Source: Cycas panzhihuaensis
Lineage: Eukaryota > Cycadophyta
NCBI GenBank assembly: GCA_023213395.1
Contig: CM041465.1
Location: forward strand, 230,833,741 to 230,897,740
Length of the DNA: 64,000 bases
Reading direction: 5' to 3'
The first letter of the stretch is position 1. The number at the start of each line of letters is the position of its first letter. Positions 11,225-23,130 of this stretch are shown here, one piece after another. The position numbers were made by a program, and so were the translations under genes. The notes beneath the pieces are model-generated. The model saw only the letters and a list, made by a program, of their open reading frames with translations, made no database searches and was not told the DNA's origin.

Positions 11225-11335
11225 TATCCTTTCGTGCCCATAAGGGGTTTTTACAAATAGGATAGAGTAGAGACTTTTATTCTTTCGCACCCATAAGGGG
11301 TTTTCACAAATGGAATAGAGTATGATGATCGTATT
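11225..11335. repeat. 53-bp tandem repeat in CopA 3' untranslated region
   Basis: The string CCCATAAGGGGTTTT with flanking TTCG and ATAGAGTA occurs twice, 53 bases apart (11231 and 11284). CopC has the same pair near 61338 and 61396, and CopB has a related pair near 58280-58350, so the duplication is old in the family. The block includes a small CCCATAAGGGG palindrome. Confidence 0.7.
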
Positions 11336-11367
11336 GTCATCTCCTCCAATCAGATGGAGATAGGGGC

Positions 11368-12950
11368 TTAAAGGTCGAGTTTCTTACAGAACTGTTCAAA
11401 CTTCATCCTTTGTAGAGGTTTGGTGAAGATATCATCCACTTGATCTATTGTGGGGTAGTATTTTAGTTGAATTATACTGTCGTGAACTAGTTCTTGAATC
11501 TTGTATACTTTTGTACTTATGTATTTAGTACAATCATGAAATATAGGATTTTTTGCCATGTGGATTACTGATTGATTACCCACATAAAGGCTAGTAGGAC
11601 TTGTTTGGGTGATATTCAATGTTTCCAATAATTTCCTAAGCCATATCACCTCCTTGCTAGTCTTATAAGTAGTAATGTGTTTAGCTTTAGTAGTTAAATC
11701 AACAACTATCTTCTACCATCTAGATCTCCATGATATTGGTGATGTTCTAAGAAACGTTATGTACCTAGATGTGGATCTCCCTATGTCTTTATCTCTAGCA
11801 AAGTTTGAGTCTATATATGCATATAATTTGAACTCTGAATTAGGTTCATATAATAACTATATTTGCTAGTCATCTTAAGGTATCTCAACACTTGTATTAC
11901 TTCCTACTAGTGATTCTACTTAGGATTTGTCATATAACAAGTAAGAATGCTAACAGAGTATGCAATATCAGGTCTCATATTAGTACTATAGATGAGACTA
12001 CCTACAAGTTGCCTATAAAGTATTATATTTGCCTCTTGATCATCACTATCAACTATTAATTTGACATTAGGTTCCATTGAAGTGGCTATAGTTCAATCAT
12101 CTTCTACCTGAAACTTTATTAAAAGATCATTGATATACTTTTCTTGAGAAAGAAAGATTTTGCCATCTTTCTGAGTGACTTCAATTCCCACGTAATATTT
12201 CATCAACCCAAGGTCAGGGAGTTTGAACATTTTATCTAAGTCCTTCTTTAGTTGGTTAATTGCTTATTCACTATTCCCCATTATAAGCATATCATCTACA
12301 AAGATTAAGATATAAGTGACTTTATTTTTTTAGCATTTGATGAATACTGTTGCATTAATATCCTAGCAATCACAAACCTCATATCTAAGTTGTCTCATTC
12401 TTTCTGACAACTTGGTGAACGAAGCATGAGGGGCTTGTTTAAGGCCATATAAAGACTTTTTGAACCTACACACCTTATGCTTTATACCTACAATCTCAAA
12501 TCCTTCAAGTTGAGCCATGTAGATTTCTTCTTCAAGATCACCATTGAGAAATGTATTTTTTATATCGAGCTAGTGAATCTTCCAAACCTATTGAGCTACT
12601 AAGGGCACAAGAGTTATGATTATGGGCCACTTGGTTGTAGGTGAAAAGATTTCAATGTAGTCGATGCCTTCCCTTTATGTGAATCCCTTTGCTACCAACC
12701 TCGCCTTGTATTTTTTAAGGATGATATCAAATCTATATTTTTTTTTGTACACCCATTTATTTTAAACTACCTTTCTTCTAAGTGGTAGGTCAATGAGCTC
12801 CCATGTACTATTTTTTATAAGAGATTGATACTCTTCATTTATGAAATTCCTTCAAGTTGTGTGTTTTATATCTTCTTGGTACAATAAGGGCTCTTCATTG
12901 AGAGAAAAATACAGTTCTACTAGTTCTAACTCAATGAAAAGTGATTCTTA
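11368..12950 (-). pseudogene. CopA reverse transcriptase and RNase H
   Basis: The enzyme that copies element RNA to DNA in the cytoplasmic particle. On the minus strand the RT catalytic box reads LIFVDDMLIMG at about 12277-12320 and is intact. Upstream lie a YxTxLNG-equivalent region (decayed) and KxAPHASF-type sequence near 12420-12450. RNase H covers 11870-11368: VIWLRKLLETLNI, SLYVGNQSVIHMAKNP, KYISTKVYKIQELV and DQVDDIFTKPL, followed by a stop at 11368. The D-N-Q-S box has become GNQS. Stops and frameshifts break the frame repeatedly. An open stretch on the other strand at 11675-11869 is only its shadow. Confidence 0.85.
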
Positions 12951-13399
12951 TATCTTGGCTCTGTAGTCACTTCGAGTGCCAATTTTGTCCACCTCATTAG
13001 GTTGTATATCCTTATTTAGTAGGCAAGCTTTAGGAGAAGCTCTAGTTAGGAATTAGATCTTTATTTCTCTAACTACATGGTCTTCATTTGGATCCTAAAA
13101 TGGATCATTTTATATATTTGTTGAGGAGGATATTGATGCATCTGGGTAGTGCGGTCCATTTACCACTACTTTGCCTTTGTCAACTCGGTTGTTCTCGAAT
13201 GGTGGTGCATGATGTGCACTCATTAGTCTAGAGTCACAACTACTATCCTCCATGGCTCTATTATCAGATTCTAATAGTTTGAGTAACTCTTGAGTATCTC
13301 CTTCCCTAAAATTTAGAATCTATACATCATATTGAGTGGCATCATAATAATGACAGTTCGATATTTTAGAGTCTAATTGTAATAATTGATCCTCTATTT

Positions 13400-14720
13400 C
13401 AACAAACATCATGTCTCTGGTAATGATAATCTTCCATTATGAAGGTATAAAGACCTTGTACCCTTTCTTATCCATAGGGTATCTAATAAAAATGCCTTTA
13501 AGTGCCTTGGGCTAGAGTTTATTTCTATCTCCATCCAGTATATGGGCATAACATATTGAGCCAAATATTTTGAAGTGGTATGTAGTGGGGGCATGTCTAG
13601 TCCACTTTTCACTAGGAGAAGTTCCTCATTTACATGGGCTAACAACATTCATGCAATAAACAACTATCCAAATTACTTCTGTCCATAGGTAAGTAGATAT
13701 ATTTTTATAAGCCAACATAGCTCGAGCCATATTCATAATAGACCTATTCATGTGCTCGACAACTCGATTCTATTGGGGGTTGTCTATTATTAAAATATGA
13801 TGTTTGATGTCATTGTCTCGTAGGTAGGTTTCAAACTTAGTAGAGGTATATTGTCCACCATTATTTGCTCAAAGATACTTAATCTCATAACCTAACTCCT
13901 TTTCATTGCAAGCTTTAAAAGCTTTAAAGACACCAAATGCCTCATCTTTCTTGGTTAGAAAAGCCACCCATGCTTTCCTAGTAAAATCATCAATGAAGGA
14001 TATGTAATATAATTTATGCTTCAATGATAGAATGGGCATTAATTCACATAGATCTGAGTGTACCAATTGAAGAGGATAACTCAATTTTCACTGACTATTG
14101 TCAAAGGGCTACCTATGAGATTTGTCTATGATATATGCTTCACATTTAAAGGGCTTGGAGAAGAGCTTGGGCAGACCTAGGAGGGTATGACAAAGATCTC
14201 TAAGTTTATTGATATGAGTATGACCCATGAAAACATGCTAAAGAGCTTCTAGGGATAGCTTAAGGTGTGTCAAAGTGGTATTAAAAGCAAAGTATTCATC
14301 AACGCAAGGTCTTTGAGCACAATTGGCTTAAGAAGATAGGAAGTCAATCAACTTAAATAATTTGCCAATAAGCTTTCTAGTCAAGACCACTTGATTTGTT
14401 AAAGGGTGAATGACATAGAGACTTTGGTCATTTGCAATAACACTAAGACTAAATCCATGGGAGACAAGAGTGAATAAGGAGAGTAAGCTTTGTTTCAAAT
14501 TAGGAATGTACAAGATATCAAGTAATGTAAAGTCTCTCAAGCTTGGAAATTTTAAGTGTATATTTCTAATACCTTCGATCGATTGTTGGGATTTATCAGC
14601 TATGTGAATGACACCATATATATTAGAATCAAAAGTTTGATATAGATCTTAATTGCAGGTCATATGTTATGTTGCTCTTATATCCATGATTTATGAGGAG
14701 GTGTTTAAAGTTATGCTATT
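13400..14720 (-). pseudogene. CopA protease, GAG-pre-integrase and integrase
   Basis: Minus strand, right to left. A protease remnant IMDIRATQHMTCN near 14690 has DIRA in place of the catalytic DSGA. LRDFTLLDILYIPNLKQSLL and VSHGFSLSV follow (14540-14328). The integrase zinc region is near 14230-14140, with H..H from GHTHINKLRDLC and C from FKCEAYI. The catalytic core is LVHSDLCELMPILS and YYISFIDDFTRKAWVAFL (14084-13869). The C-terminal part includes FGVFKAFKACNEKELGYEI and, at 13648-13409, KYLAQYVMP-type and LLDTLWIRKG sequence. Integrase would have joined the DNA copy to the host chromosome. The reading frame is broken by stops and shifts. Confidence 0.85.
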
Positions 14721-14849
14721 TGTAATTCCAAGAGGGGTTTACATTGGTGATTTAAGATCACAAGTGCCATAGCCATAATGAGCTCCAAAATACCTCTTAG
14801 TTTGATCAATAGTTCTTTCCTCAAGTCTTTGAATGTATGTTTGAGTAAA

Positions 14850-15790
14850 ATCTACACCACCAAACTATTCTTCACATGTTTCATTAACATTGTAAGCCTT
14901 GTATTTCTATTAAAACTTAGGTAAATTGTATATAGATATGCAACAATCCTTTGTAAGGTGTCATTTCCTTTTACACCTTTCACACATGATAATCTGATTT
15001 CCAGTTCATGAAGTACTAATTTGGTCTGACTATCTTGCATTAAAAGATGGTGCTTAGATTTGAGACTAACTAAGCTGTTATTGTTGAGGATTCTATTAAC
15101 CTTGTGGATGATTTCCTCTACCTAGTCCTCTATCCCTTACTTGGTTATTTCTTCTACCATAAGAGGGATCTTAATTCTTTGAGAAGCATACTTCTTCTTC
15201 CATGTCAAAAGCTGCATCCAAGAGAGGATCTGAAGTTACAAAATTAGTATCAAAGGTATTATCAAATTCTATAAACTTCTCTGTAAGAGCTTTAAAGTTA
15301 AGCATCTTCAACGTTGCACTTAATTGAAGACTCCTAAGTAAGTTCTTATAATTAAGTATATGTAGACAAGACTGTATAAGAAATACCCATGTAATACATT
15401 AGATTTTAAAATCCTTATATATTCCTTGTTTTATTAATCGAAGGAGGTTAATTATTTCATGTGCACATCCCTTATGAATCTTTATCTTATTCATATTTAA
15501 GACTAGATGAACAAATTCAAGGTTAGACTTTGCATCAAAATTCTTTTTAAGAACCTCAAGGACTTTCCAGGTTATATTGTGTTGTTCTTCATCAATTAGA
15601 TTATGTAAAGAATGATCAGTCACTAGTAGAATACCTGCAAGAATCTTCTCATCATTTATATCCCATTGTAGTTTAGCTACAAAATCTCCTGGAGCTATAA
15701 GTGATGTTTCTCCATAGGTAGGTGCCATTGTTATCACAGAAATGACAGGTGTAAGCTATAAATAGGCTCTCTAAAGGCCTTCATACTTAG
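14850..15790 (-). pseudogene. CopA gag
   Basis: Minus-strand Gag polyprotein segment. The best block, 15737-15399, reads WDINDEKILAGILLVTDHSL and then WKVLEVLKKNFDAKSNLEF, typical of the copia Gag helical core with its Trp-start motif. A CCHC zinc knuckle survives in a second frame at about 14990-14940 (CERCKRK, stop for Gly, HLTKDC). CopB carries the same protein at 54530-55420. Stops, one of them in the knuckle, rule out function. Confidence 0.82.
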
Positions 15791-15794
15791 TAGT

Positions 15795-17928
15795 ATTCTT
15801 AATTCCAGTATACCATAGATCCTAATCATCTTTCTCTTTTAAAATATAATTTATATTCTGCTTAAATTGAGAAGACATGGTGAAGATAATAAAGTAAAAG
15901 AGATAGTGAAGAAATAGTAAATAAAAAAGCCACTGACATGTGTGGCTGATAAATCTAGCACAATAAGGAGAAATATGATTAAGTAGCAAGTAATAATAAT
16001 AGGCCACCAAACACTTATAGCAAATACTCCTAATATAGAAGAGTTTGATGATGTGTATAGATAGCAATATAAGTATCACAAAGATAAATGATGTGCCATG
16101 TGACCATAAAATCAAGATTATGCCCATATAGAAGCTGGCATATGGGTGCATACAACTAAAAAACTAACTCTGATGTAGGATGTATGATCAAACCCAAACC
16201 TCTATCTCAAGTCCAAAGTAGTTGAGGTGTTGATGCTTAAGGGGGCTTCTAGTATATGTATTAGGGCCTTCACCTGCAATACCCATATATGTATTTGGTG
16301 ATAAAATCCAAGTTACAGTGGAGCCCAAGTACTCCTAATCCTCACCTAGTTCACTAGTGAGCAACTATATACCTCCTTTGAAGAGTCAAACAGTACATAT
16401 GTATCCCATAGCTATGATGGATATTGGATTGTGTATATTTTAATCTTGATTAAAGTTTTCAGTTTCTTAGGTGGTTATCAAGATTATTCCTAATTAGAGG
16501 CCATAGGTATAACTAACCTATCCCTCAACCACTATTCTAGTTAAGATTAGACCCAGTATGAAACTCACACCTCCCTTAAGGCTCAGACTTTAGCCAACTG
16601 TGGTTTATTTTAACTAAGGCGAATGTGCGCACAAGTCAAGAACTGATGATATAAGTCATATGGATGAGATTCCTTTTAGGAAATAATACAAGTTATTTCT
16701 GAATAACTTGAACTAAAAACTAAAATAGAAATATGCCAAATATACTTGTTTACCTTCTATACTTGATTTATTATTACTGTTGATTTATGTGTTACTTTAT
16801 TCTATGTGTGGAAATAGAAAGAGCATGCTAGATTTAGCAGGAGAATTAGATGTTGTGTCCGATCTAAGGTTTCCCTTACTTTAGTGCAATATTTCTAAAT
16901 ATATTTTTAAAAATTTTAATACAAAAGCTACAAAGGGCCAAAAAGTAGATCAACTTGCTACTAAAACGCTAATTTTTCTAAATCTAGATGCATGTTATTT
17001 TATTCTATTTTATGATTTTTTTTCAAAAAATTTACAAATAATAATAAATGAGTAAAATTTTGTAAACATTACAAATATGGAGGCCTAAATGATGGAATTT
17101 AAATTTATTACAAAATAAAAAAGTGTTTAGAATATCATTTTTTATAATATAGTAAAGTCAAAATTCTAAAAAGATATAAAATAAATTTTGCCTAAAAAAA
17201 ACACAAAAGTATAATCTTGCCAGATTCACTATCTTATAATCCAAACTCCAATATGTTAAAAGTTTCATCTTGACATATACATCAACTTTACTCCTACATC
17301 ATTTTTTAAAATGGCCAAAAAACTGCCTGAAATGCCCTCACAACATTTTTGTGGGGGGTTGAAGTAGGTAGATTCAGCATTCATAAAAAAACTACAAAGA
17401 TCTCATTAACCAGTGGATGAAATTTGATGAGATTTATCTCAAAATACTCTAGAGACATAGATCTACTAGATCTCTTAAAAAATCTTTTAGATTTTTAGCT
17501 CATATATAAAGGATTTCCTTGAGAAAAGTGTCATAGGTCACTTATTTACAAATTTTGACCTTTTATTTCAGCCAAAACTAGCTATTACAGACTAAATATG
17601 AAGATGCTCTAGAAGATAAAAGTGATCCTCTTGGCAAGGTGACACTACACATCAAATTTCATTCAAATCTAAGATAGTCAAAATTTTCATAAAATTTTAG
17701 ACCAATGCTTCTGGGACTATTTTAGCAACCAATCGACTTAAAAAATCTGCCCTTTTCACCTTTAAAAATTTTCACACATAGAAAATATAGCAACATATAA
17801 AATAACATAATTTTAAGCTCTCTAATACAAAATAAAGTTTTCAAATAAGCTCTCAACCTCACATGAATTGTGAGTGAGAGGTATTAATGGTTCTGTGCAA
17901 GCCTAATGAGGAAATGTAGTCAACAATG
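15795..17928 (-). other. CopA long leader
   Basis: About 2.1 kb lies between the primer site and gag, with no recognisable protein. The homologous leader of CopB (52476-54520) aligns by eye: for example the strings around AACCAATCGACTTAAAAAATC here and their complement near 52660 there. Leader length is thus a family trait. An open frame at 15822-16151 is not shared as a protein, and I treat it as chance. Confidence 0.6.
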
Positions 17929-17940
17929 GCTCTGATACCA
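17929..17940 (-). promoter_or_regulatory. CopA primer-binding site
   Basis: The minus strand reads TGGTATCAGAGC, complementary to initiator Met tRNA, two bases inside the 5' LTR. It is perfectly preserved. Confidence 0.9.
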
Positions 17941-17942
17941 GT

Positions 17943-18248
17943 TGTTGGGTGAAGGATCTAGTTGTCACACTCTACTACACTAAAATAATGGCACATAATA
18001 AGAGAAAAATAAAGAGAATAAGATTGAGAGCAAAAATAAGAAGTGAGAATTATGACTCTCCCTTTCACATTCAGCCTTATATATTAGAGGATGTGTATTA
18101 GGGTTTCTAAAAGAGTTTTCTTTCTAATGACATGATCCTAAAATTACACTTAAATATAAATGAAATTACATTAAACTATGTGACCTAACTAACCTAAAGT
18201 CACCTTCATATAATTAATCTAACAACCTTGATGCATTAACATCTATCA
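17943..18248 (-). repeat. CopA 5' LTR
   Basis: Runs TGTTGGGTGA to CATCTATCA (plus strand), 306 bases, followed by the target duplication AGTTA. A TATA-like CCTTATATATT at 18075-18085 would drive transcription leftward. Confidence 0.93.
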
Positions 18249-18360
18249 AGTTAGAAGATTCTACATGCCCTAATGATTGTCATCATACTTATAGATTTTT
18301 TCAATCATTTGGTTCATACCTTTTTATAGTTTCTTCATTGTTTTATTAATTTCTAGCATG

Positions 18361-19980
18361 TTGTATATCACCTATGTAATTTAGACGGCATACCATAAAA
18401 GTCCTATAGAAATCATGTGGTATACCATCTATATCTTTTGTAACTCATGCAACATACCATTAAAGTCCTATATAAGTTATGCAATATACTACTAATGTAT
18501 TATATAATTCATATGGTATACCACCAAACTCTTATATAAGTCCTGTGGTATGCCGTATATGGTACCACTAAAGTTCTATATGAATAAAGTAATATCATAC
18601 CACCAATCTCTTTATAACTCAATCAATATGACATACTTTATGTTGCCTCTTTATTATTCATCTCTTGTAGCATTACCATCACTTTCACACTCTGATTTTA
18701 TAGCACACCCTATGTTTTCTACTAATAATCTATGGTATATATTCATATTTCAACAGTATATAACTTTCTTATATTTCTCTTCACTCATTACTTTATTTTA
18801 GATTTATAATTTCCTTATGTTAATTTTCTAATCTCTAGTTTGATTCTCTCTTACTCATAATTGATTTCTATTATTTTTCTCTCACATAACTCTATATCAT
18901 CTCCAATCTTAAGTTAAATATTTTTGGCGACCATACTAAAGACCACTTTGCATTGTTTCTTAGTTGATCTTTGATTTGATTTCACTCATAATTTATTTCT
19001 CACATGGTTGATTATCCCTCTTATTTGTTTGATTTTCTTCTCTTATTGATCTTCACTTTGGAAGAATTCTCATGGTGACCTATCTTATGTGATTCATAAA
19101 TTTCCATGTCTTTGGTAAAGTTCTCTTTTATTCTTTCCTAGATAGGTTTGATTTGGGATTTTGATTTATGGTATATTGTATGTCACGTGTGTAACTCGTG
19201 GTATACCACAAAAGTCCTATAGAAATAATGTGGTATACCATATATGTCCTTTGTAACTCATGCAACATACCATTGAAATTTTATATAAGTCATGTGATAT
19301 ACCACTAATATACTATTTAATCCATACAATATACCACCAAACTCCTATATAAGTCATGTGATATGCTATATATAGTACCACTAAAGTTCTATATAAATAA
19401 AGTAATATCATACCAATAATCTCTTCATAACTCAATCAACATGACATACTTTGTGTAGACTCTTTACTATTCACCTCCTATGGTATTGTGATCACTTTCA
19501 CCCTCTATTTTTATAGAACATACATTGTCTTCTATTAATAATTTGTTGTATGCTTTTGTGTTTCAATGATATATAAATTTCTTACATTCCTCTTTACTCG
19601 TCACTTCATTTTAGATTTCTAATTTCGTTATGTTATTTTTCTGAGTTTTAGTTTGATTATCTCTTACTCATAATTGATTTCTATCATTTTTCTCTTACAT
19701 AACCCTACATCATCTCCAAACTTGAGTTAAATAATTTTAGTGACCATGCTAAGGACCACTTTGTATTATCTCTTAGTTGATCTTTGATTTGATTTTACTC
19801 ATAATTAATTTCTCATATAGTTGATTATCCCTCTTACTTATTCGATTTTCTTCTCTTATTGAACTTTACTTTGGAAGAATTCTCATGGTGACCTATCTTA
19901 TATGACTCATAAATTTTCTCATATTTGGTAAGGTTTTCTTTTATTCTTTCCTATAGATTTCATTTGAGATTTTGATTTCT
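18361..19980. repeat. 812-bp tandem duplication in the gypsy 3' LTR
   Basis: Unit 1 begins with TTGTATATCACC at 18361 and unit 2 with TTGTATGTCACG at 19176. The units end near 19168 and 19978, with GATTTTGATTT in both. Each carries the GGTATACC array, the TTAAATATTTTTGGCGACC junction-like motif (18913 and 19727) and the same flanking text. The 5' LTR has a single unit, so this is a 3'-copy-specific event. The units have since diverged visibly. Confidence 0.85.
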
Positions 19981-20466
19981 CTAATACATAATGAGTACCT
20001 TGGTAGTTTTTCCTAGTGTTGTTTTACAGGAAGAGGAAGATTGTATAAGGAAGAAGCACACACATACTCATTATTAAACATATGAGACTCTTAAGTAAAT
20101 TTAAAAAGATCCTTTATTCTTTCTTTGATTTTGTATCTTTTATTTAATCAATGATTGTAAAGAAAATAATAGAAAGTATTTAATTAATTTATTTTGGGTA
20201 AATATACAAGATAAATTAATATGATAAAAGAACTTAGGAACCTTCACGAAGGATACATCACTTACTCTTTATAAATTCTTTCTCTCTTTATTATACCTTA
20301 CTATAACTAGTGATTGTATACACACATATAGGTATTCTTTTATTACTCATAAGGATAGTGTTCCTTATGTAGTGGATTTATATTTATTTCTTATAGGGTT
20401 TTATCCTAGCTCTAGGTATTTCCTTAGAATAAAATAATAAGGCCCATGTGTGAGTTAAACACATTG

Positions 20467-21490
20467 CTCAAGCAAGGCCATGTTGCATAAATAGTTTCAA
20501 GTTAAGTATTCATGAAGTATTAATTGTGTTAGTCTTAGTAAAGGTTATAAGATCACTCACATTTAAGGCAATCTAGGGAGTATAGGAAGAATGCAAAAAA
20601 TTATTAAGCTAGTAAGGAGACAAATCATATAGAGGGTTTTCATTTTGAAATCACTCTATTTGGTGGGCATCAATATTATAATAGGATAATTAATAACCAG
20701 GTTAGATCATATGGTTTAAGGCCAAGTGACTCAATAAAATGTATATGGCTTTTATATCATAGTTATTTAAAATAACTAAGGAATGTTGGAAATTATTAAA
20801 TGTTGTTAGGGAGAAATTTATCCTTGAATTTAATGACATATTCATAATTAAGAAGATATAGAATTGTTATCTAATAGCACAAATCTCTAACTTAGCTAAA
20901 GTAAGGTGCATTAAATAATGGTAGGATTAGGTCTAGAACCACTTTAAAGTTTTAATAAATTCTCTCTTTAATATACTTATAATCACCTCACTAATAATCA
21001 TTGTATCTTTGATAAACTTAAGCATATTGACTATTGAATATGGTAAAGTGACATAAGGGAAAATATTTGATAAGTTATGGCATGCATCATTGGAACCAAA
21101 AGAGGTATTTTTACATGGTCACTATTATAAAATAAGTTAGCCATTAAATCTAAACCTACCAAGCTTAAATATGATGACATGTATTTTCTATGGATGTGAT
21201 GAGTTACTTGTGCACTTATTCTTAGAGGTATCCTTTTAGTAGATGAAAATGGTTACTTGAACACTCTTTAGCAATTTTACCAAGCTTATCATCAATAGGG
21301 ACTTTGGTTAGAACATAGCACTATTTTGGGACAACTTTTCATCCCATAGAATATTTCACCTAGCTTGGAAAATTTTAAGAATAGAAGTTTTATATTACAT
21401 TTCAAAATCTAGAAATGTCATATTTTTCAAATACAAATGTCCTACGACCAAGTTCTCTAGTGAAATATTTTTTTATGGTTCTTAATAAAT
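20467..21490 (+). pseudogene. LINE ORF2, 3' part
   Basis: Continuation of the LINE broken at 4152. The plus strand shows KSYRGFSF and HSIWWASIL (20618-20670), FKAKWLNK-like sequence, then KLLNVVREKFILEFNDIF (20785-20850). Next is a zf-RVT-like block at 21070-21235, KLWHASLEPK followed by CIFYGCDELLVHLFLE. The family has C-x2-C there, so the second Cys has become Tyr. A C-terminal FHLAWKILRIEVLYYISKSR, then NVIFFKYKCP, ends near 21475. These are standard plant L1 carboxy-terminal features. Stops are frequent. Homology becomes uncertain past 21490. Confidence 0.75.
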
Positions 21491-22084
21491 ATGCCTTAAA
21501 GATAAATGTATAAGCCATAAAGCCTAAGTGGAACTCACTCAACTCTTCAAGCTTATTGATTGTTGGGGATCTAATCCATGCATCATGTACAAAGTTCCAT
21601 CAAAGAAAGGGTGTCATAAGAGGGATTTTCATCCTTGACTTAGTCTCAAAGATTTTAACCATAAGAAGTCAAATCTACATTATGAAAAGTTATGCACAAA
21701 AGGTGGTTATAAATAATGGTGCTTAAGAGATGGCTTCTTATTAGAGAATTAAATGCAAAGTTTCTCAAAGAGGGCTTCTCCTCTACTTATCTAGAAGAAG
21801 AATCCTTTAAAACTTCCTTCTATATAAGAACATAGTGAATACAATAAACCATCATGCCATCACATAAATAGGGGGACTATTGAGTAAAAAGTAGAGAGAG
21901 AAAGTGAAGAGGAGCATTAGCCAAGGAAGAAGGATTTTATCAAGCTTATTCACCTCTCATCATCAACTCAAGCAAAGTACAAAATAATATAAAAGGTGGC
22001 CAAAGGTATAACATATTGGATGTGTTATATATTTATATCTTTATTTTTTCTCCCCTCCTCCATCAAGTTCATATAGGAAACAGA
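21491..22084. other. No gene recognised between LINE tail and gypsy fragment
   Basis: The plus strand stays fairly open to about 21880 (it includes NPCIMYKVPSKKG) and may be a LINE tail, but I find no RNase H motif. From 21890 the DNA is purine-rich, then AT-rich, with nothing assignable. Confidence 0.35.
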
Positions 22085-23130
22085 CTATGTAAGTTTGTAA
22101 GTGCTCTTTCCCTATTGCCTTAAATTTAATTTTTTACTTTATAACATGATGGGTGTATTATTTTGTAGGAGTGTTATGCCTATACCTATGATAGATGCAT
22201 CACATTTAATTATGAAAGTTTGTAAAAAAATTAACATGGCCAAAATTTGTATGATTGTCATGTCGATCTTGAGGTGGTTGAATCTTTGTTTGATTACATC
22301 ACCCCATTTGAATCCATCCTTCTTATATAAATTACTGAAATGTCCTACCATATTCATATATCTTTTTATCAAATTTTAATAATCGTTAATGAGCCTTAGA
22401 ACCCTCAAACCTTTATGATATTTTTTGGACCAAGCTAGTCAATAATGGTATATACCTTGGCCAAATCAATTTGTATTATTTGTTGTGATATAATTTGGCC
22501 AAGATAATGTAACATTCACTTGTGGAAGTTACACTTAGATTGTTTTACATAAAACTAGTTGTCTTTTAGAGTTCATAGTGTCATGCGTAGGTGCTTACAA
22601 TGATCTTCCTATGCTATGTTATAAGCCAAGATATTATCCAAAAAATACATAACAAACTTCCTTAGGAATAGTGTAAATACCTAATTCATAGTCACTTAAA
22701 AGTTAGATGGTGCATTTGTAAACCCAAGTGGCATAACCTTAAATTTAAATAATCCTTAGTGTATGTGGAAAGTTATTATTTTCTATATTTTGGGGCCCAA
22801 TAAGTATTTGATAGTACCTAGAGTGAAGATAAATCTTTCAAATGTATGTGGTTTTGCATAACTCATCAATTATATTAGCCATATATGGAATGGGGCATTT
22901 CTTTTTAATCATTATTTTGTTGAGTGTTTAGTAGTCAATGCATATCCTAAATGATATGTCCTCCTTCTGAGTGAGTATTAGAGGTGCTACATATGGACTT
23001 TTACTAAGGTCATTATCCTATTGTCTAGGAGATCCTATGTTAATGCCTCTATCTCAATCTTCTATTTGTGGTCATACATGTAAGGTTTGATTATAATAAG
23101 GCCCTTACTTAGTTTAGCATTGATCATATA
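22085..23130 (-). pseudogene. Ty3/gypsy reverse transcriptase-RNase H fragment
   Basis: Minus strand, right to left. EIEALT-like and LLDNRM text precedes the RT core near 23050. VMPLGFTNAPSNF (the MPFGLTNAP motif) is near 22740, then the catalytic box YFLDNILAY (family FFDDILVY, so the second Asp is Asn) near 22640, EDHCKHLRMTL, QSKCNFHKWMLHYLG, and RNase H from 22372: NLYKKDGFKWGDVIKQRFNH and FIIKCDASIIGIGITLLQNN. The D of CDAS is kept. Gag, protease and integrase are absent, and no LTRs were found near it. Truncated and dead. Confidence 0.85.

Larger units (their letters stand above)
10618..18248 (-). mobile_element. Copia element CopA
   Basis: A complete but decayed Ty1/copia element, 7631 bases, inserted in the gypsy 3' LTR. 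The target duplication AGTTA is at 10613-10617 and 18249-18253. Both LTRs are exactly 306 bases. Reading the minus strand: 5' LTR (17943-18248), primer site, about 2.1 kb of leader, gag, protease, integrase, reverse transcriptase, RNase H, polypurine tract, 3' LTR (10618-10923). The order integrase before RT defines copia. By hand count the LTRs differ at about 34 of 306 positions, mostly transitions, so the insertion is old. CopB and CopC belong to the same family. Confidence 0.93.
4153..20461 (+). mobile_element. Gag-only gypsy-type LTR element, 2.1-kb LTRs
   Basis: An LTR retrotransposon inserted into the LINE. The target duplication CATTG is at 4148-4152 and 20462-20466. The 5' LTR is 4153-6262. 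The 3' LTR is 9905-20461, interrupted by copia CopA and enlarged by an 812-bp tandem duplication; without these it is about 2109 bases against 2110 for the 5' copy. A polypurine tract next to the 3' LTR sets plus orientation. The 3.64-kb interior holds a gypsy Gag and no protease, reverse transcriptase or integrase. It therefore resembles the non-autonomous LARD or TR-GAG classes and would have needed enzymes supplied by another element. Confidence 0.85.
9905..20461 (+). repeat. 3' LTR of the gag-only gypsy, interrupted
   Basis: The left part is 9905-10617 and the right part 18254-20461; copia CopA with its AGTTA duplication sits between. It starts TGTTGCCC and ends GTTAAACA, followed by CATTG. 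It differs from the 5' LTR in having two tandem copies of the central 812 bases, so the duplication arose in this copy only. Confidence 0.85.

Noticed and set aside
15822-16151. 109-residue minus-strand open frame in the CopA leader
   Set aside because: Very hydrophobic, but I saw no matching protein in the homologous CopB leader, so it is most likely chance in T-rich DNA.
22101-22379. Plus-strand 92-residue open frame
   Set aside because: Directly opposite the clear gypsy RNase H reading on the minus strand.
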